Assembly (NCBI RefSeq): GCF_017656155.1
Contig: NZ_JACDOH010000002.1
Coordinates: forward strand, 248,001-312,000
Length of the DNA stretch: 64,000 nucleotides
Reading direction: 5' to 3'
From: Thermosyntropha sp.
GTDB lineage: Bacteria > Bacillota > Syntrophomonadia > Syntrophomonadales > Syntrophomonadaceae
Translations under genes and position numbers: made by a program
The notes under the pieces: generated by a model
What the model saw: the letters and a program-made list of their open reading frames with translations, nothing else
Databases searched by the model: none
Told to the model about the DNA's origin: nothing
Shown here: positions 8,052-18,400 of the stretch, in pieces
How positions within the stretch are numbered: position 1 is the stretch's first letter
Layout of the letters: each line of letters begins with the position of its first letter

Positions 8052-8588
8052 TTAAGACTGCTGGACATAAAATCGATAAAAATACTCTGCTCCAGAAAAT
8101 ATTGTTATTGCAACCGCCAGATACATAGCCCACATACCTACAGGCCATATAATATAAGGTATATACAGGGGTTCCATAATTATGAGCAGTACTGCTAAAA
8201 CCTGACTTACAGTTTTTGCTTTTCCCCATTTGCTGGCAGGTATTATAACTCCTTCTTCAGCCTTTACTGCTCTAAGGCCGGAAACCGCAAATTCTCTGCC
8301 TAATATAACTATAGCAATCCACCCGGGCAACCTTCCTAATTGAACTAAACTTATCAAAGCAGCAGTAATTAAAAGTTTATCCGCTAGAGGATCCAAAATT
8401 ATTCCCAGTTTAGTAATCTGTTTTAATCTGCGGGCGAGATAACCATCAAGACTATCAGTCAACGCTGCTATAATAAAAATAAAAGCAGCTATATAATCTC
8501 CGTACGGAATCTTTAAAAGCAAAACTATTACAAATAATGGAATGAGAATAATGCGCACCAAAGTCAATATATTTGGAATATTCATCAT
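8052..8588 (-). CDS. pgsA: CDP-diacylglycerol--glycerol-3-phosphate 3-phosphatidyltransferase
   Basis: PgsA makes phosphatidylglycerol phosphate, the first committed step of acidic phospholipid synthesis, in the cytoplasmic membrane. The CDP-alcohol phosphotransferase signature is complete: DG, then AR two residues later, then G and two aspartates, within DGYLARRL and LGIILDPLADK. Several hydrophobic membrane segments surround it. The length of 178 residues is usual. Three start codons follow one another (GTG 8591, ATG 8588, ATG 8585); I chose 8588, eight bases from AGGAG. It follows rimO by 15 bases and is the last gene before a terminator. Confidence 0.95.
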   Translation of the reverse strand: MMNIPNILTLVRIILIPLFVIVLLLKIPYGDYIAAFIFIIAALTDSLDGYLARRLKQITKLGIILDPLADKLLITAALISLVQLGRLPGWIAIVILGREFAVSGLRAVKAEEGVIIPASKWGKAKTVSQVLAVLLIIMEPLYIPYIIWPVGMWAMYLAVAITIFSGAEYFYRFYVQQS

Positions 8589-8603
8589 CACAAATTCTCC
8601 TGC

Positions 8604-9950
8604 CTAACTTATATACTGATCTTCTTCTGCAACAACTACCCCTATAATATCATATTCCCTTACTCCTTTTAATAAGACTTTTGTAAATTCACCTTTAGAC
8701 AAAGGTTTCTCACTTCTTACCAGAGTCACTCCATCAACTTCTGGAGCTTGAAAATACCCGCGGCCTAGATACAGGTTTTTATCTATCTGTGAAGATATTA
8801 ATATATTCTCGACTTTATTAAGACGACCTATATTCTTTCTCCGCGTAATCTTTTTTTGCAGCTTCATTAGCTCGGACAATCTTTCCTGTTTTGTTTCATC
8901 ATCAATTTGACCTGACATGTTATAAGCTGCAGTTCCTTCTTCTGGATTAAACGCAAAACAACCAAGCCAATCAAATTCAGTTTCTTCTATAAAATTATAA
9001 AGTTTTTTAAAATCTTCTTCCGTTTCTCCTGGAAATCCTACCATCACAGTAGTTCTCAAAACCAAATTATATTTGGCTTCCCGCAGCCTGGTTATGACTT
9101 TTTTTAAATGTTCTCCATTATGCTTTCGATTCATTCTTTTTAATACATCATCAGCAAAATGTTGAATCGGAATATCAAGGTAAGGAACGACCTTTTCAAG
9201 CAAAGCAACTTTCTCAATAATTTCATCACTTATATGGTTAGGATGAAGATACATAATCCTTATCCACTCTAAACAGTCGATTTCAGATAAAATCTGCAAA
9301 ACATCAGGCAACATACTCTTACCATATAAATCCATACCATATGCAGCTGTATCCTGCCCTACTAAAACTAATTCTTTTATTTTTTCTTTTTCTACCAAAA
9401 AAGAAGCTTCTTTTGCAATATCATCCAAGCTCTTGCTGCGCAGGTTTCCTCTGATAAGAGGTATAGCACAATATGAACAACGATTGTTGCAACCTTCTGT
9501 TATCTTAAGATAAGCTGAACCTGGTGGAGTCGTTAAAATCCTTTCACCTTTTTCAACAAAAAACATAGGAGGTGGAGGAGTTTCAGCTAATCTTTCGCCC
9601 TTTACAACCATCTCAACAATTCGGTCTATGTTCATAAAAGATGAGATGCCAACAACTGCATCAAGTTCCGGCATCTCTTCTAAAAGCTCCTTTCCATATC
9701 TTTGAGCCAAACAACCGGTGGCAATTATATAATTGACTATTCCTGCTTCTTTTAAATGTCCAATTTCAATAATAGTATCAATTGCTTCTTCTTTAGCATC
9801 ATTTATAAAACCACATGTATTTATTATTACCAGCTCTGCTTTTTCGATTCTGTTTACTATCTTGTATCCTGCCCTCTTCAAAATTGCCATCATAATTTCA
9901 GTATCAACCCGATTTTTAGAACATCCCAAGCTTATGAAACCTATATTCAT
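8604..9950 (-). CDS. rimO: Ribosomal protein S12 methylthiotransferase RimO
   Basis: This radical SAM methylthiotransferase modifies an aspartate of ribosomal protein S12. The N-terminal UPF0004 domain starts MNIGFISLGCSKNRVD with further cysteines in NTCGF and TGCLA for one iron-sulfur cluster. The radical SAM motif is EGCNNRCSYCAIP (CxxxCxxC). A TRAM-like domain closes the protein. I chose the ATG at 9950, ten bases after AGGAG, giving 448 residues. The upstream ATG at 9974 lies inside rodZ and would add eight basic residues. The order rodZ-rimO-pgsA is common in Firmicutes. Confidence 0.95.
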   Translation of the reverse strand: MNIGFISLGCSKNRVDTEIMMAILKRAGYKIVNRIEKAELVIINTCGFINDAKEEAIDTIIEIGHLKEAGIVNYIIATGCLAQRYGKELLEEMPELDAVVGISSFMNIDRIVEMVVKGERLAETPPPPMFFVEKGERILTTPPGSAYLKITEGCNNRCSYCAIPLIRGNLRSKSLDDIAKEASFLVEKEKIKELVLVGQDTAAYGMDLYGKSMLPDVLQILSEIDCLEWIRIMYLHPNHISDEIIEKVALLEKVVPYLDIPIQHFADDVLKRMNRKHNGEHLKKVITRLREAKYNLVLRTTVMVGFPGETEEDFKKLYNFIEETEFDWLGCFAFNPEEGTAAYNMSGQIDDETKQERLSELMKLQKKITRRKNIGRLNKVENILISSQIDKNLYLGRGYFQAPEVDGVTLVRSEKPLSKGEFTKVLLKGVREYDIIGVVVAEEDQYIS

Positions 9951-9957
9951 CCTGCTT

Positions 9958-10710
9958 CTACTCCTGTTCTTCAATGTTACCTTTTGTAAATTTCTTTTCT
10001 ATAACTTGTCCTGTTTTTCCTAAAGAGCCTAATTTTTCACCATTAAATGTTATATCAATACCGCCAGCATTACCTGCCTTTATATATATTTCCTCATTTC
10101 CTTTAAAACTTTTGCTCTCTCCAGCCGGAAGTACAGCTCTAAATACCTCGTTTCCGTCTACTTTTACATTAAGCCAGCAATTTTGATTTGCTTTAATAAC
10201 CAGATTAACTCCTGTATAAACAGGTTTAGGTTGTTCCTTTATTTGTTCTTTTTCTTTGACAGGATTTTCTCTTTCAACAACAGGCGGAGGTGAGATGTTT
10301 TTATTGCCTTCTTGCGCTTTACCGGCAAAATAATCTGCAATATAATTTCCAATCCATATAGCTATTATCAAAAAAATAATTCCAGCCAAAATGTTTTTAA
10401 CAGAAAATTGCGTTACATCAAACTTTGAGATTTTCACCTTTTCCACTTTCTCATAATCCAGTTCTTCATTTTCTTCCCCAGAATAAGCTAAAGATTTAAA
10501 TTCTTTTATCATTTCTTCTTCAGCTAAACCAAGGGTTCTGGCATAACGGCGCAAAAATCCCACTGCATAAACCTTGGGAGGTAAAACATCAAACTGTTCT
10601 TCTTCTAAAGCCTCCAGGTACAGCTTACGAATCTTAGTTTCTTCCTCAAGATCTTCTAAAGTTAAGCCTTTTTCTTCCCGTGCCTTTTTTAACTTTTCGC
10701 CTATACCCAT
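9958..10710 (-). CDS. rodZ: RodZ-like cell-shape protein (HTH, one membrane segment, DUF4115)
   Basis: The 250-residue protein has an Xre-type helix-turn-helix of the RodZ class at residues 1-70 (MGIGEKLKKAREEKGLTLED). A single membrane span follows at about 142-165 (AGIIFLIIAIWIGNYIADYF). A proline-rich linker leads to an extracellular beta-rich C-terminal domain at about 185-245. RodZ links the MreB cytoskeleton to the wall-elongation machinery. It follows ftsK by 24 bases and its end lies just before the rimO start, in the usual ftsK-rodZ-rimO-pgsA order. Confidence 0.9.
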   Translation of the reverse strand: MGIGEKLKKAREEKGLTLEDLEEETKIRKLYLEALEEEQFDVLPPKVYAVGFLRRYARTLGLAEEEMIKEFKSLAYSGEENEELDYEKVEKVKISKFDVTQFSVKNILAGIIFLIIAIWIGNYIADYFAGKAQEGNKNISPPPVVERENPVKEKEQIKEQPKPVYTGVNLVIKANQNCWLNVKVDGNEVFRAVLPAGESKSFKGNEEIYIKAGNAGGIDITFNGEKLGSLGKTGQVIEKKFTKGNIEEQE

Positions 10711-10734
10711 TCATCTCACCCCTGCGCTCTTCAT

Positions 10735-13050
10735 TTATCCTATTTTATGTTTGCTAGAGCGGGCAACCAGCTCATTGAACTGCTCGCTGTCTATTAAAAC
10801 TTCCCGTCTTTTATTATTATCAGGTTCTGAAACTATTCCCCTTTCTTCCATAATATCTACCAAACGCGCTGCCCTCGAATACCCAATTCTGAGCTTTCTT
10901 TGCAATAAAGAAACTGAAGCCTTTTTGGTCTCAACGAAAATCTTTACTGCGTCCCAGAATAATTCATCATCATAACTTTCTGTTTCATCTAATAAAGAGA
11001 ACTCCAGTTCCTGCAGTTCTTCTGCCGAATCTTCAAATTGATTATATTTTTTTATAAAATCTACGGTTTTTTCAATATCACGATCTGATACATAAGCACC
11101 TTGAACTCGCATCGGTTTATTAGCACCTATAGGCAAAAACAGCATATCACCCTTACCTAAAAGCTTTTCTGCCCCACTGCAATCAAGAATAGTGCGCGAA
11201 TCAGCCTGCGAAGAAACTGCAAAAGCAATGCGTGAAGGTATATTGGCCTTAATAACTCCTGTTACTACATCAACTGAAGGGCGCTGAGTTGCTACGATCA
11301 AATGCATACCTGCCGCTCTGGCCATCTGAGCCAGCCTACAAATAGCATCTTCAACTTCAACCGGAGAAACCATCATTAAATCTGCCAGTTCATCTATTAT
11401 TATAACAATAAAAGGCAGTTTATTTTCTGCTATCTGATTATATCTGTTTATATCTCTTGCTCCATATTCAGCAAAAAGGCGGTATCTTTTTTCCATTTCC
11501 GTAACCATCCAGCGCAAAATAAGGGCAGCTTTTTTGGGATCAGTTACCACCGGTGTGAGCAGATGAGGAATCCCGTTATAAATAGTTAACTCTACCATTT
11601 TAGGATCAATAAAAACTAACTTTAGTTCATCAGGAGAAGCATTATATAAAAAACTCATAATTATACAATTCAAACAAACACTTTTGCCCGAACCAGTAGA
11701 ACCTGCAATTAAGAGATGCGGCATATCATCAAGCCTTGCTATCATAGTATTCCCCGCAACGTCTTCTCCCAAAGCAAAAGCTAAAGGACTATTAAGTTTT
11801 TTAAAATCATGGGATAACAGCAAACTTTTAAGTCCTACCCTTAGTATCTTATTATTTGGTACCTCTATACCAATTGCAGACTTCCCAGGTATAGGTGCTT
11901 CTATTCGTATGCCCGGAGCTGCCAGATTAAGCTGCAGATCATCAGTAAGGCCTAATATCTTGCTTACTTTAACACCTGGCGCAGGAGTAACTTCGTAACG
12001 GGTAACTGTTGGTCCGCAGCTTACCTGATTAACCTTTACCTTTATGCCAAAATTGGCAAAGGTTTCTTCCAAGACAGCAATACTGTTTTTTATATTTTTC
12101 TTGTCAATGGTTCTTTCCTGAACAATGTCACTCAATAAACTTAATGGAGGCTTCTGATAAGAATTTTCTCCATGACATTCTTCCTGAACAGCAACATCTG
12201 TTTCCTTTGTATTACCAACCTCTTCATTTAAAGGAACTGTATCAGTTACTTCTTTCTTAGTTTCCAAAGGAGAAAGTATCTTAACTGATTGGTTGAAATT
12301 TTTTTCATCTTCCTCATCTTCTTTTTTCTTATCAATCTGTTCTACAACCACAGGTTCGCTTTTTTTATCTTTAACGGCTACTTTGTTTTTCTTGCCAGTT
12401 TTCTTAAATTCAGTTTCCTCTACTTCCTCAAACAATAACGGTTCTATCTTATCTTTCACTTTTTTACATATATCTTTTAAAGTTTTTATAATCACGGCTA
12501 AAGGACGATTTATAACCATAATTAACCCACTTAGCAAGCCTACCACCAAAAAAATTACTATACCCATTCTGCCTACCAATTTTAAAAACAAATAAGCTAA
12601 AGCTCCTCCTGCATAGCCTCCTCCCATACCTCTAGCCCCTGCATCTAGAGGATCCAGCCCGATAGGTATATCATAGACAGCAATCCCGATCAGCAGAGAT
12701 ATGAAAATAAGGCTTATGCCCCACATGCGAACTGACCATTTCTTTTGAAAAACACCCATATGTATAGACCATGCCAGCAAATAAAAAGAAGTCAGAACAG
12801 CTCCTTCACCAAAAGCTTTTTCTAATCCTTTAGCCAGATAAGTCCCTATTATTCCAATAACCTGAGTATCTTCCGGCAGACCTTTAGCCTTGTTTAAACA
12901 TATATAGACAAATACTGACAGCATGAAAATAAGAACCGAAAATATCTCATTATTTATCTTATCTAAATAACTGTTTTTTTTACTATAATCCGCTGTCTTT
13001 AACTTATTTTTTTTTTCTTGTTTACTCTTCGCCTTGTTTTTAGCAACCAT
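10735..13050 (-). CDS. ftsK: DNA translocase FtsK/SpoIIIE
   Basis: This membrane-anchored ATPase pumps DNA through the closing septum and, in spore formers, into the forespore. Four to five membrane segments occupy the first 190 residues. A charged linker rich in lysine and glutamate follows to about residue 300. The motor has Walker A GSTGSGKS near residue 450, Walker B VIIIDELADLMM, and the FtsK signature MARAAGMHLIVATQRPS. The C-terminal 65 residues form the winged-helix gamma domain that reads orienting DNA sites. The ATG at 13050 has GGAG eight bases upstream; the GTG at 13059 is less likely. Whether the role is division, sporulation or both cannot be told. Confidence 0.95.
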   Translation of the reverse strand: MVAKNKAKSKQEKKNKLKTADYSKKNSYLDKINNEIFSVLIFMLSVFVYICLNKAKGLPEDTQVIGIIGTYLAKGLEKAFGEGAVLTSFYLLAWSIHMGVFQKKWSVRMWGISLIFISLLIGIAVYDIPIGLDPLDAGARGMGGGYAGGALAYLFLKLVGRMGIVIFLVVGLLSGLIMVINRPLAVIIKTLKDICKKVKDKIEPLLFEEVEETEFKKTGKKNKVAVKDKKSEPVVVEQIDKKKEDEEDEKNFNQSVKILSPLETKKEVTDTVPLNEEVGNTKETDVAVQEECHGENSYQKPPLSLLSDIVQERTIDKKNIKNSIAVLEETFANFGIKVKVNQVSCGPTVTRYEVTPAPGVKVSKILGLTDDLQLNLAAPGIRIEAPIPGKSAIGIEVPNNKILRVGLKSLLLSHDFKKLNSPLAFALGEDVAGNTMIARLDDMPHLLIAGSTGSGKSVCLNCIIMSFLYNASPDELKLVFIDPKMVELTIYNGIPHLLTPVVTDPKKAALILRWMVTEMEKRYRLFAEYGARDINRYNQIAENKLPFIVIIIDELADLMMVSPVEVEDAICRLAQMARAAGMHLIVATQRPSVDVVTGVIKANIPSRIAFAVSSQADSRTILDCSGAEKLLGKGDMLFLPIGANKPMRVQGAYVSDRDIEKTVDFIKKYNQFEDSAEELQELEFSLLDETESYDDELFWDAVKIFVETKKASVSLLQRKLRIGYSRAARLVDIMEERGIVSEPDNNKRREVLIDSEQFNELVARSSKHKIG

Positions 13051-13167
13051 ATCGTTCACTCCAGCTTTATGCCTAATAGATAAAAAATTTTATATCTCGC
13101 CTATAAATTCTCCTAACGTTTTTTTATTCCTTCTTAAGTTAACCACTTTTAAAATAAAAACATAATA

Positions 13168-13953
13168 TTATTTTCCTACAAAATACATAGCCAGAGAAAA
13201 AACTGCCACTATCCAGCAGTAATACGAAAATACCGCCAGTCGTCCCCTTTTAACCAGCCTTAAAACTACTTTTATGGCAAAATAACCAAATAAAGCTGCT
13301 GAAAGCATGCCAACCACATAAGGAGCAATATCTGCAGCTTCCACTACTGCAAAACTCAAATCTTTAAGTTGAAATATTCCCGCTCCTAGTATAACCGGTA
13401 TAGAAAGCAGAAAAGAAAATCTAGCTGCAAAATCCCGATCTAATCCTGCAAAAAGTCCTGCTGCAATAGTAGAACCTGAACGGGAAATACCTGGCAATAT
13501 AGCAAAAGCCTGTAATATCCCAATAAAAAGAGCATCTTTATATGAAATCTCTTCCGCTTTTTTTAATAAAATGTTATTATTGGCATAATTTTCTGAAATT
13601 TTAAGTATAGCTCCGGTAAAAATAAGCCCTAAACCTACAACCAGTAAAGATTCAAAAGCCATAGACACATAATCCTCTAAAAAATATCCCGCTAATCCGG
13701 CAGGAATAATCCCTACCAGTATGAGAAAAGTTAATTTATCAAAAGGCTTTTTAAGAATAGCGACTATATCCCTCCAAAAAGCTATAAAAACTGCAACCAA
13801 TGTGCCCATATGAAGGAGTACATCAAAAGTAAGCGGAGCTTCTTCTAAACCAAATAAATGTTGAAATATTACTAAATGACCAGAACTGCTGATGGGCAAA
13901 AATTCAGTCAAGCCCTGTACCATACCTAAAATAAAGGCCTGTAAAGTTGTCAA
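13168..13953 (-). CDS. uppP: Undecaprenyl-diphosphatase UppP (BacA family)
   Basis: UppP recycles the lipid carrier of wall synthesis by removing a phosphate from undecaprenyl diphosphate in the membrane. Both conserved regions are present: [14 protein letters not shown] near the N-terminus and [14 protein letters not shown] in the middle, carrying the catalytic glutamate and arginine. The protein has 261 residues and about eight hydrophobic segments, as usual. The start is a TTG behind GGAGG. It sits between ylzJ and ftsK, a position where B. subtilis has no uppP, and more than 100 bases separate it from each neighbour. Confidence 0.95.
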   Translation of the reverse strand: MTTLQAFILGMVQGLTEFLPISSSGHLVIFQHLFGLEEAPLTFDVLLHMGTLVAVFIAFWRDIVAILKKPFDKLTFLILVGIIPAGLAGYFLEDYVSMAFESLLVVGLGLIFTGAILKISENYANNNILLKKAEEISYKDALFIGILQAFAILPGISRSGSTIAAGLFAGLDRDFAARFSFLLSIPVILGAGIFQLKDLSFAVVEAADIAPYVVGMLSAALFGYFAIKVVLRLVKRGRLAVFSYYCWIVAVFSLAMYFVGK

Positions 13954-14028
13954 TTTTGTTCCTCCTCCTCTTTACCGCATACCTTTAAAAGTATAACACA
14001 AAGATGATTAAAAATTATGCAAAAAATG

Positions 14029-14051
14029 AAAAAGCACGCTCAGGCGTGCAC
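14029..14051 (-). terminator. Rho-independent terminator after ylzJ
   Basis: GCACGC and GCGTGC form a six-base stem with a CTGA loop, followed on the minus strand by TTTTTC. It ends the tepA-ylzJ transcript. Confidence 0.8.
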
Positions 14052-14081
14052 AAATTAATACTCATAATAGCTTTTAAAATA

Positions 14082-14297
14082 CTATAAACTTATCTTCATT
14101 TCTATAATACTACCCGGCCGATATTTCTCATTCATATAATCCATGGGATCAGTGCTGTTTAGGCTTAAAATCCTGATTTTATCATTCCCATAACGCTCAG
14201 CAGTTATAAAACCTCCTGAAGCAAGTTTTAAAGTAATCAATTCAGGAGCTTCTTTATTATATAAAAGTTCCATAGGTTCAGGAATATATATTATCAC
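14082..14297 (-). CDS. YlzJ-like small protein
   Basis: This 71-residue protein resembles B. subtilis YlzJ in length and in its opening [13 protein letters not shown]. YlzJ has no established function. It overlaps the end of tepA by four bases, and tepA-ylzJ-ftsK is the order in Bacillus, which supports the call. It has no membrane segment or signal peptide. Confidence 0.8.
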   Translation of the reverse strand: MIIYIPEPMELLYNKEAPELITLKLASGGFITAERYGNDKIRILSLNSTDPMDYMNEKYRPGSIIEMKISL

Positions 14298-15022
14298 TGT
14301 AATATCGCTCCTTTTTTGTTCTTAAGCTCTTTCAGCTTTCGAATGGCATCATAAATACCTCCAACCTCATCAATAAGACCACATTCTACCGCGTCCTTAC
14401 CTACAAGAACTGTACCTATATCCCGTGCCAGTTCACCTGTTCTAAACATAAGTTCCCTGAGTTTTTTTTCGGTAATACTGGAATGTTCAACAATAAATCG
14501 TATAACTCTATCCTGCATTTTATCCAAATATTCATAGGTCTGTGGAACTCCTATAACCAGTCCTGTTAATCTTATCGGATGGATAGTCATAGTAGCAGAA
14601 GGTGCAATAAAAGAATAATCAGCACTAACTGCTATACTTGACCCAATTGAATGTCCTCCTCCCAAAACTATGGAAACGCTAGGTTTAGAAAGGCTTGCTA
14701 TCATTTCAGACAAAGCCAGACCTGCTTCTACATCTCCTCCAACAGTGTTTAAAACTATAAGAAGCCCTTTAATATTGGGGTTTTCTTCCACTGCAACCAG
14801 TTGAGGAATAACATGCTCATACTTGGTAGTCTTATTCTGCGGCGGCAAAACCATGTGTCCCTCAATCTGTCCACTTATAGTAAGACAATGAATGTCACTT
14901 CTAAAATCAGGAATTTGGGTTTGCCCTAGTTCCTTGATGTTATCAAGTTTTTGTTCATTTCTATTTTCCGAATTTCTATTTTCATGTTCCTCATTTTCCA
15001 ACCCGGATAAAAAATGTTGCAA
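14294..15022 (-). CDS. tepA: ClpP-like translocation-enhancing protein TepA
   Basis: This is a serine protease-like protein of the ClpP/crotonase fold. It has the oxyanion segment [11 protein letters not shown], the nucleophile region [11 protein letters not shown] with a serine at the ClpP position, and TMTIHP with the histidine. In B. subtilis TepA was linked to protein secretion and is active around sporulation. I chose a TTG at 15022, eight bases after GGAG, because it gives 243 residues, close to the 245 of B. subtilis TepA. An upstream start at 15103 would add a hydrophobic 27-residue leader lacking a good ribosome site. A hydrophilic segment rich in E, N and K at residues 10-35 looks variable. 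Confidence 0.87.
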   Translation of the reverse strand: MQHFLSGLENEEHENRNSENRNEQKLDNIKELGQTQIPDFRSDIHCLTISGQIEGHMVLPPQNKTTKYEHVIPQLVAVEENPNIKGLLIVLNTVGGDVEAGLALSEMIASLSKPSVSIVLGGGHSIGSSIAVSADYSFIAPSATMTIHPIRLTGLVIGVPQTYEYLDKMQDRVIRFIVEHSSITEKKLRELMFRTGELARDIGTVLVGKDAVECGLIDEVGGIYDAIRKLKELKNKKGAILQ

Positions 15023-15141
15023 GTTAACAGCTCCTTTCACTCGTTTACTGCTTACATTTATAATTACCCCGAAACCAAATAATATACCAAAAAACAAAAG
15101 CAAACTCTTATAACCTCTTATAAAACCTCAAAGCTTTCCAA

Positions 15142-15166
15142 TAAAAAAACTTGACCTTTTGGTCAG
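15142..15166 (-). terminator. Rho-independent terminator downstream of the CRISPR array
   Basis: On the minus strand a CTGACC AAAA GGTCAAG hairpin is followed by TTTTTTT. It would stop leftward transcripts coming from the array before they reach tepA. Confidence 0.7.
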
Positions 15167-15342
15167 GCGAGAGTTTGGACTAAATTTTCGAGGCCTTCTC
15201 TTTTATTCTGTATAGAAAAAACTTTTCCTAATAGCCTTCCTTAAAATATCATTGCCCCAGTGGACTTATTTGGCAATGTCTATTTCAATTATTAAACTAT
15301 TGGGATTAATTTAGTCAATTTTCTTTTTTTATTTTGATTAAC

Positions 15343-15424
15343 TCCTGGTATTTAGAATTAGCAAGCCCGTACTAGTATCTAAAGATACTTCAGGTCGCTA
15401 TATTCCTTATACCAGGTTTTTTAT
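15343..15424 (+). ncRNA. Candidate structured RNA or long terminator hairpin
   Basis: CCTGGTAT at 15343-15350 and ATACCAGG at 15409-15416 are perfect complements, and TTTTTTATTT follows directly on the plus strand. Inside lie a second hairpin GTATC TAAA GATAC and further pairing potential (AGC with GCT). No plus-strand gene lies upstream that needs a terminator, so this could be a small RNA of about 80 nt with its own terminator. No promoter was identified. Confidence 0.35.
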
Positions 15425-15472
15425 TTCCTCTCAAAGCTTTTATTCTTTATTACAGAAATGCTTTTTACTTTT

Positions 15473-18400
15473 ACTTCAATTCCTCTTAGGTAGGCTAAAA
15501 ACGATGAGCTGATGGCCTTTATCAAAAAAGCGAAGTGAGTTTCAATTCCTCTTAGGTAGGCTAAAAACCAACTAGCCTTACAAGCGCAAGAAGAGCATCG
15601 AGGTTTCAATTCCTCTTAGGTAGGCTAAAAACCAGATACAGTTCTTCGTCAAAACTGTATGCCTCTTCGTTTCAATTCCTCTTAGGTAGGCTAAAAACCA
15701 CTCAGCGTCACCCCCCATCTGTTTGGGTGGCCCTAGTTTCAATTCCTCTTAGGTAGGCTAAAAACATATGTTTCAATGGGTTTTTTCAACCCCCTAGAAG
15801 GTTTCAATTCCTCTTAGGTAGGCTAAAAACCAAAAAGGTTTTGAACAAGCTGAAAGCGAGATTGAGTTTCAATTCCTCTTAGGTAGGCTAAAAACTCGTG
15901 GTTACGAAAATTTGATAATAAAAAAGAATTGTTTCAATTCCTCTTAGGTAGGCTAAAAACGAATATTTAAAGACTCTCCATAATTATTTAATGCTTGGTT
16001 TCAATTCCTCTTAGGTAGGCTAAAAACGAATATTTAAAGACTCTCCATAATTATTTAATGCTTGGTTTCAATTCCTCTTAGGTAGGCTAAAAACTACGTT
16101 AATGCCAAAGCTGGCATGATGGAAAATATGTTTCAATTCCTCTTAGGTAGGCTAAAAACTATTATCAATCCTTGGATTGTTCACAATCCAAGAATGGTTT
16201 CAATTCCTCTTAGGTAGGCTAAAAACGCTTCGCTTTAGCTGCGTATTGGGAATACCTAAACAGTTTCAATTCCTCTTAGGTAGGCTAAAAACCAAAATAA
16301 GCCATCCCTAAAAGTTTAACTAAATTCTCGTTTCAATTCCTCTTAGGTAGGCTAAAAACTTTCAATTTACTCCCTCCTTACTGCTCTTCAGAAGCATGTT
16401 TCAATTCCTCTTAGGTAGGCTAAAAACGTAGCATGCTAAAACTAATCCTGGAAAACCAGTATGTTTCAATTCCTCTTAGGTAGGCTAAAAACAATATGGC
16501 CTCCTTATGTCGTCATTGCCGACTTCATAGTTTCAATTCCTCTTAGGTAGGCTAAAAACTTTTCTTCGGGGTTCCATCTGCATCCCATCTGCTTGTTTCA
16601 ATTCCTCTTAGGTAGGCTAAAAACGTTCTTTGTCCAGCATTCTGAATATCTGGAAACCTTGTTTCAATTCCTCTTAGGTAGGCTAAAAACGGGAAAAGTT
16701 AATCTCAACGATCTGGAACGTGCAGTGTTTCAATTCCTCTTAGGTAGGCTAAAAACTGAAAAAATTAGGTTTGCCTGAAACGGATTTAATTTGTTTCAAT
16801 TCCTCTTAGGTAGGCTAAAAACTTGAATCAGGGGATAATTTTCAAGTATTGTTAGGTAAGTTTCAATTCCTCTTAGGTAGGCTAAAAACCCTCTATGCCA
16901 CCCATTTGCCACCTGTAAGGGGTCGGGTTTCAATTCCTCTTAGGTAGGCTAAAAACACCTGCGCCAGCTTTTCACCTTCGCCACCAAATTTAGTTTCAAT
17001 TCCTCTTAGGTAGGCTAAAAACTGCTGAGAAAATCGTTATGATGATGGGATTATCCAGGTTTCAATTCCTCTTAGGTAGGCTAAAAACCAGAAGAAGAGC
17101 GACTATTAGCGAACCCTGGTTATCAGGGTTTCAATTCCTCTTAGGTAGGCTAAAAACAAATCAGAAACCCAGAAAGAAGCGTCAGGAGAAAAAGTTTCAA
17201 TTCCTCTTAGGTAGGCTAAAAACTTTCCTCCCTTCCAATATCGGACGTATGCAAAAAGCGGTTTCAATTCCTCTTAGGTAGGCTAAAAACATGCTGATGA
17301 ATTCTATGTAAAAGAGAAAGGGGAAGTTTCAATTCCTCTTAGGTAGGCTAAAAACGTAGCCTGATACCGTCGTGCCCAGTAATTGGCTACGTTTCAATTC
17401 CTCTTAGGTAGGCTAAAAACTAAAAGAAAGGATATTATATGATGATGTTTTTAGACAGTTTCAATTCCTCTTAGGTAGGCTAAAAACATAGTTATATAAA
17501 CAGTAAAAAATCTGATAAAAATAGGTTTCAATTCCTCTTAGGTAGGCTAAAAACTAATTTCGCTGTTATATGCTCTTACATATATAGTATGTTTCAATTC
17601 CTCTTAGGTAGGCTAAAAACCAGAAAAAAAATGTATAAAAAAAAACAGAAACGCGAGTTTCAATTCCTCTTAGGTAGGCTAAAAACGAAATTCTACCACC
17701 CATACTAGCTGCAACTGTACCAGTTTCAATTCCTCTTAGGTAGGCTAAAAACTACAAAAACAGAAAAACCTATTGTTCTACCAGTTATGTTTCAATTCCT
17801 CTTAGGTAGGCTAAAAACCCTGCACGCCCGCTAGGATTTACAGTTTGTCCTACGTTTCAATTCCTCTTAGGTAGGCTAAAAACGTAGCGATTTTGGCATA
17901 CAGAACGGCAGCATAACAGGTTTCAATTCCTCTTAGGTAGGCTAAAAACTGGTCATAGTTCTCAATCCACATATATAAGTACGATGAAGTTTCAATTCCT
18001 CTTAGGTAGGCTAAAAACTGAGAGTATCCTTAAATTTAATAGCCGCTCCGTAGTTTCAATTCCTCTTAGGTAGGCTAAAAACTGTGGCCGCATTGAAAAT
18101 GAATTAGTTTTCGAATGGGGTTTCAATTCCTCTTAGGTAGGCTAAAAACATTCTTCCGGTATTTCATCAATGGAAAATATTTTCAGTTTCAATTCCTCTT
18201 AGGTAGGCTAAAAACTCTGTCCGGCATTTTTTATTTTGCTTGCTTTTTTGGGTTTCAATTCCTCTTAGGTAGGCTAAAAACATATATGTCTCCACTCTCT
18301 TAAATTAGCAGTAACTAGTTTCAATTCCTCTTAGGTAGGCTAAAAACAATACTAATAAACCTGAAATTAGTCTAGAAGATTAGTTTCAATTCCTCTTAGG

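Larger units (their letters stand above)
15023..15472. other. Non-coding region between tepA and the distal end of the CRISPR array
   Basis: About 450 bp hold no gene I can support. Three inverted repeats are visible: a terminator-like hairpin at 15142-15166 (minus strand, TGACC/GGTCA with seven T after it), CATTGCC/GGCAATG at 15250-15278, and a larger plus-strand structure at 15343-15424. AT-rich DNA fills the rest. Confidence 0.6.

Noticed and set aside
7984-8229. 81-residue frame overlapping pgsA
   Set aside because: Shadow of pgsA in another frame; it also covers the pgsA terminator.
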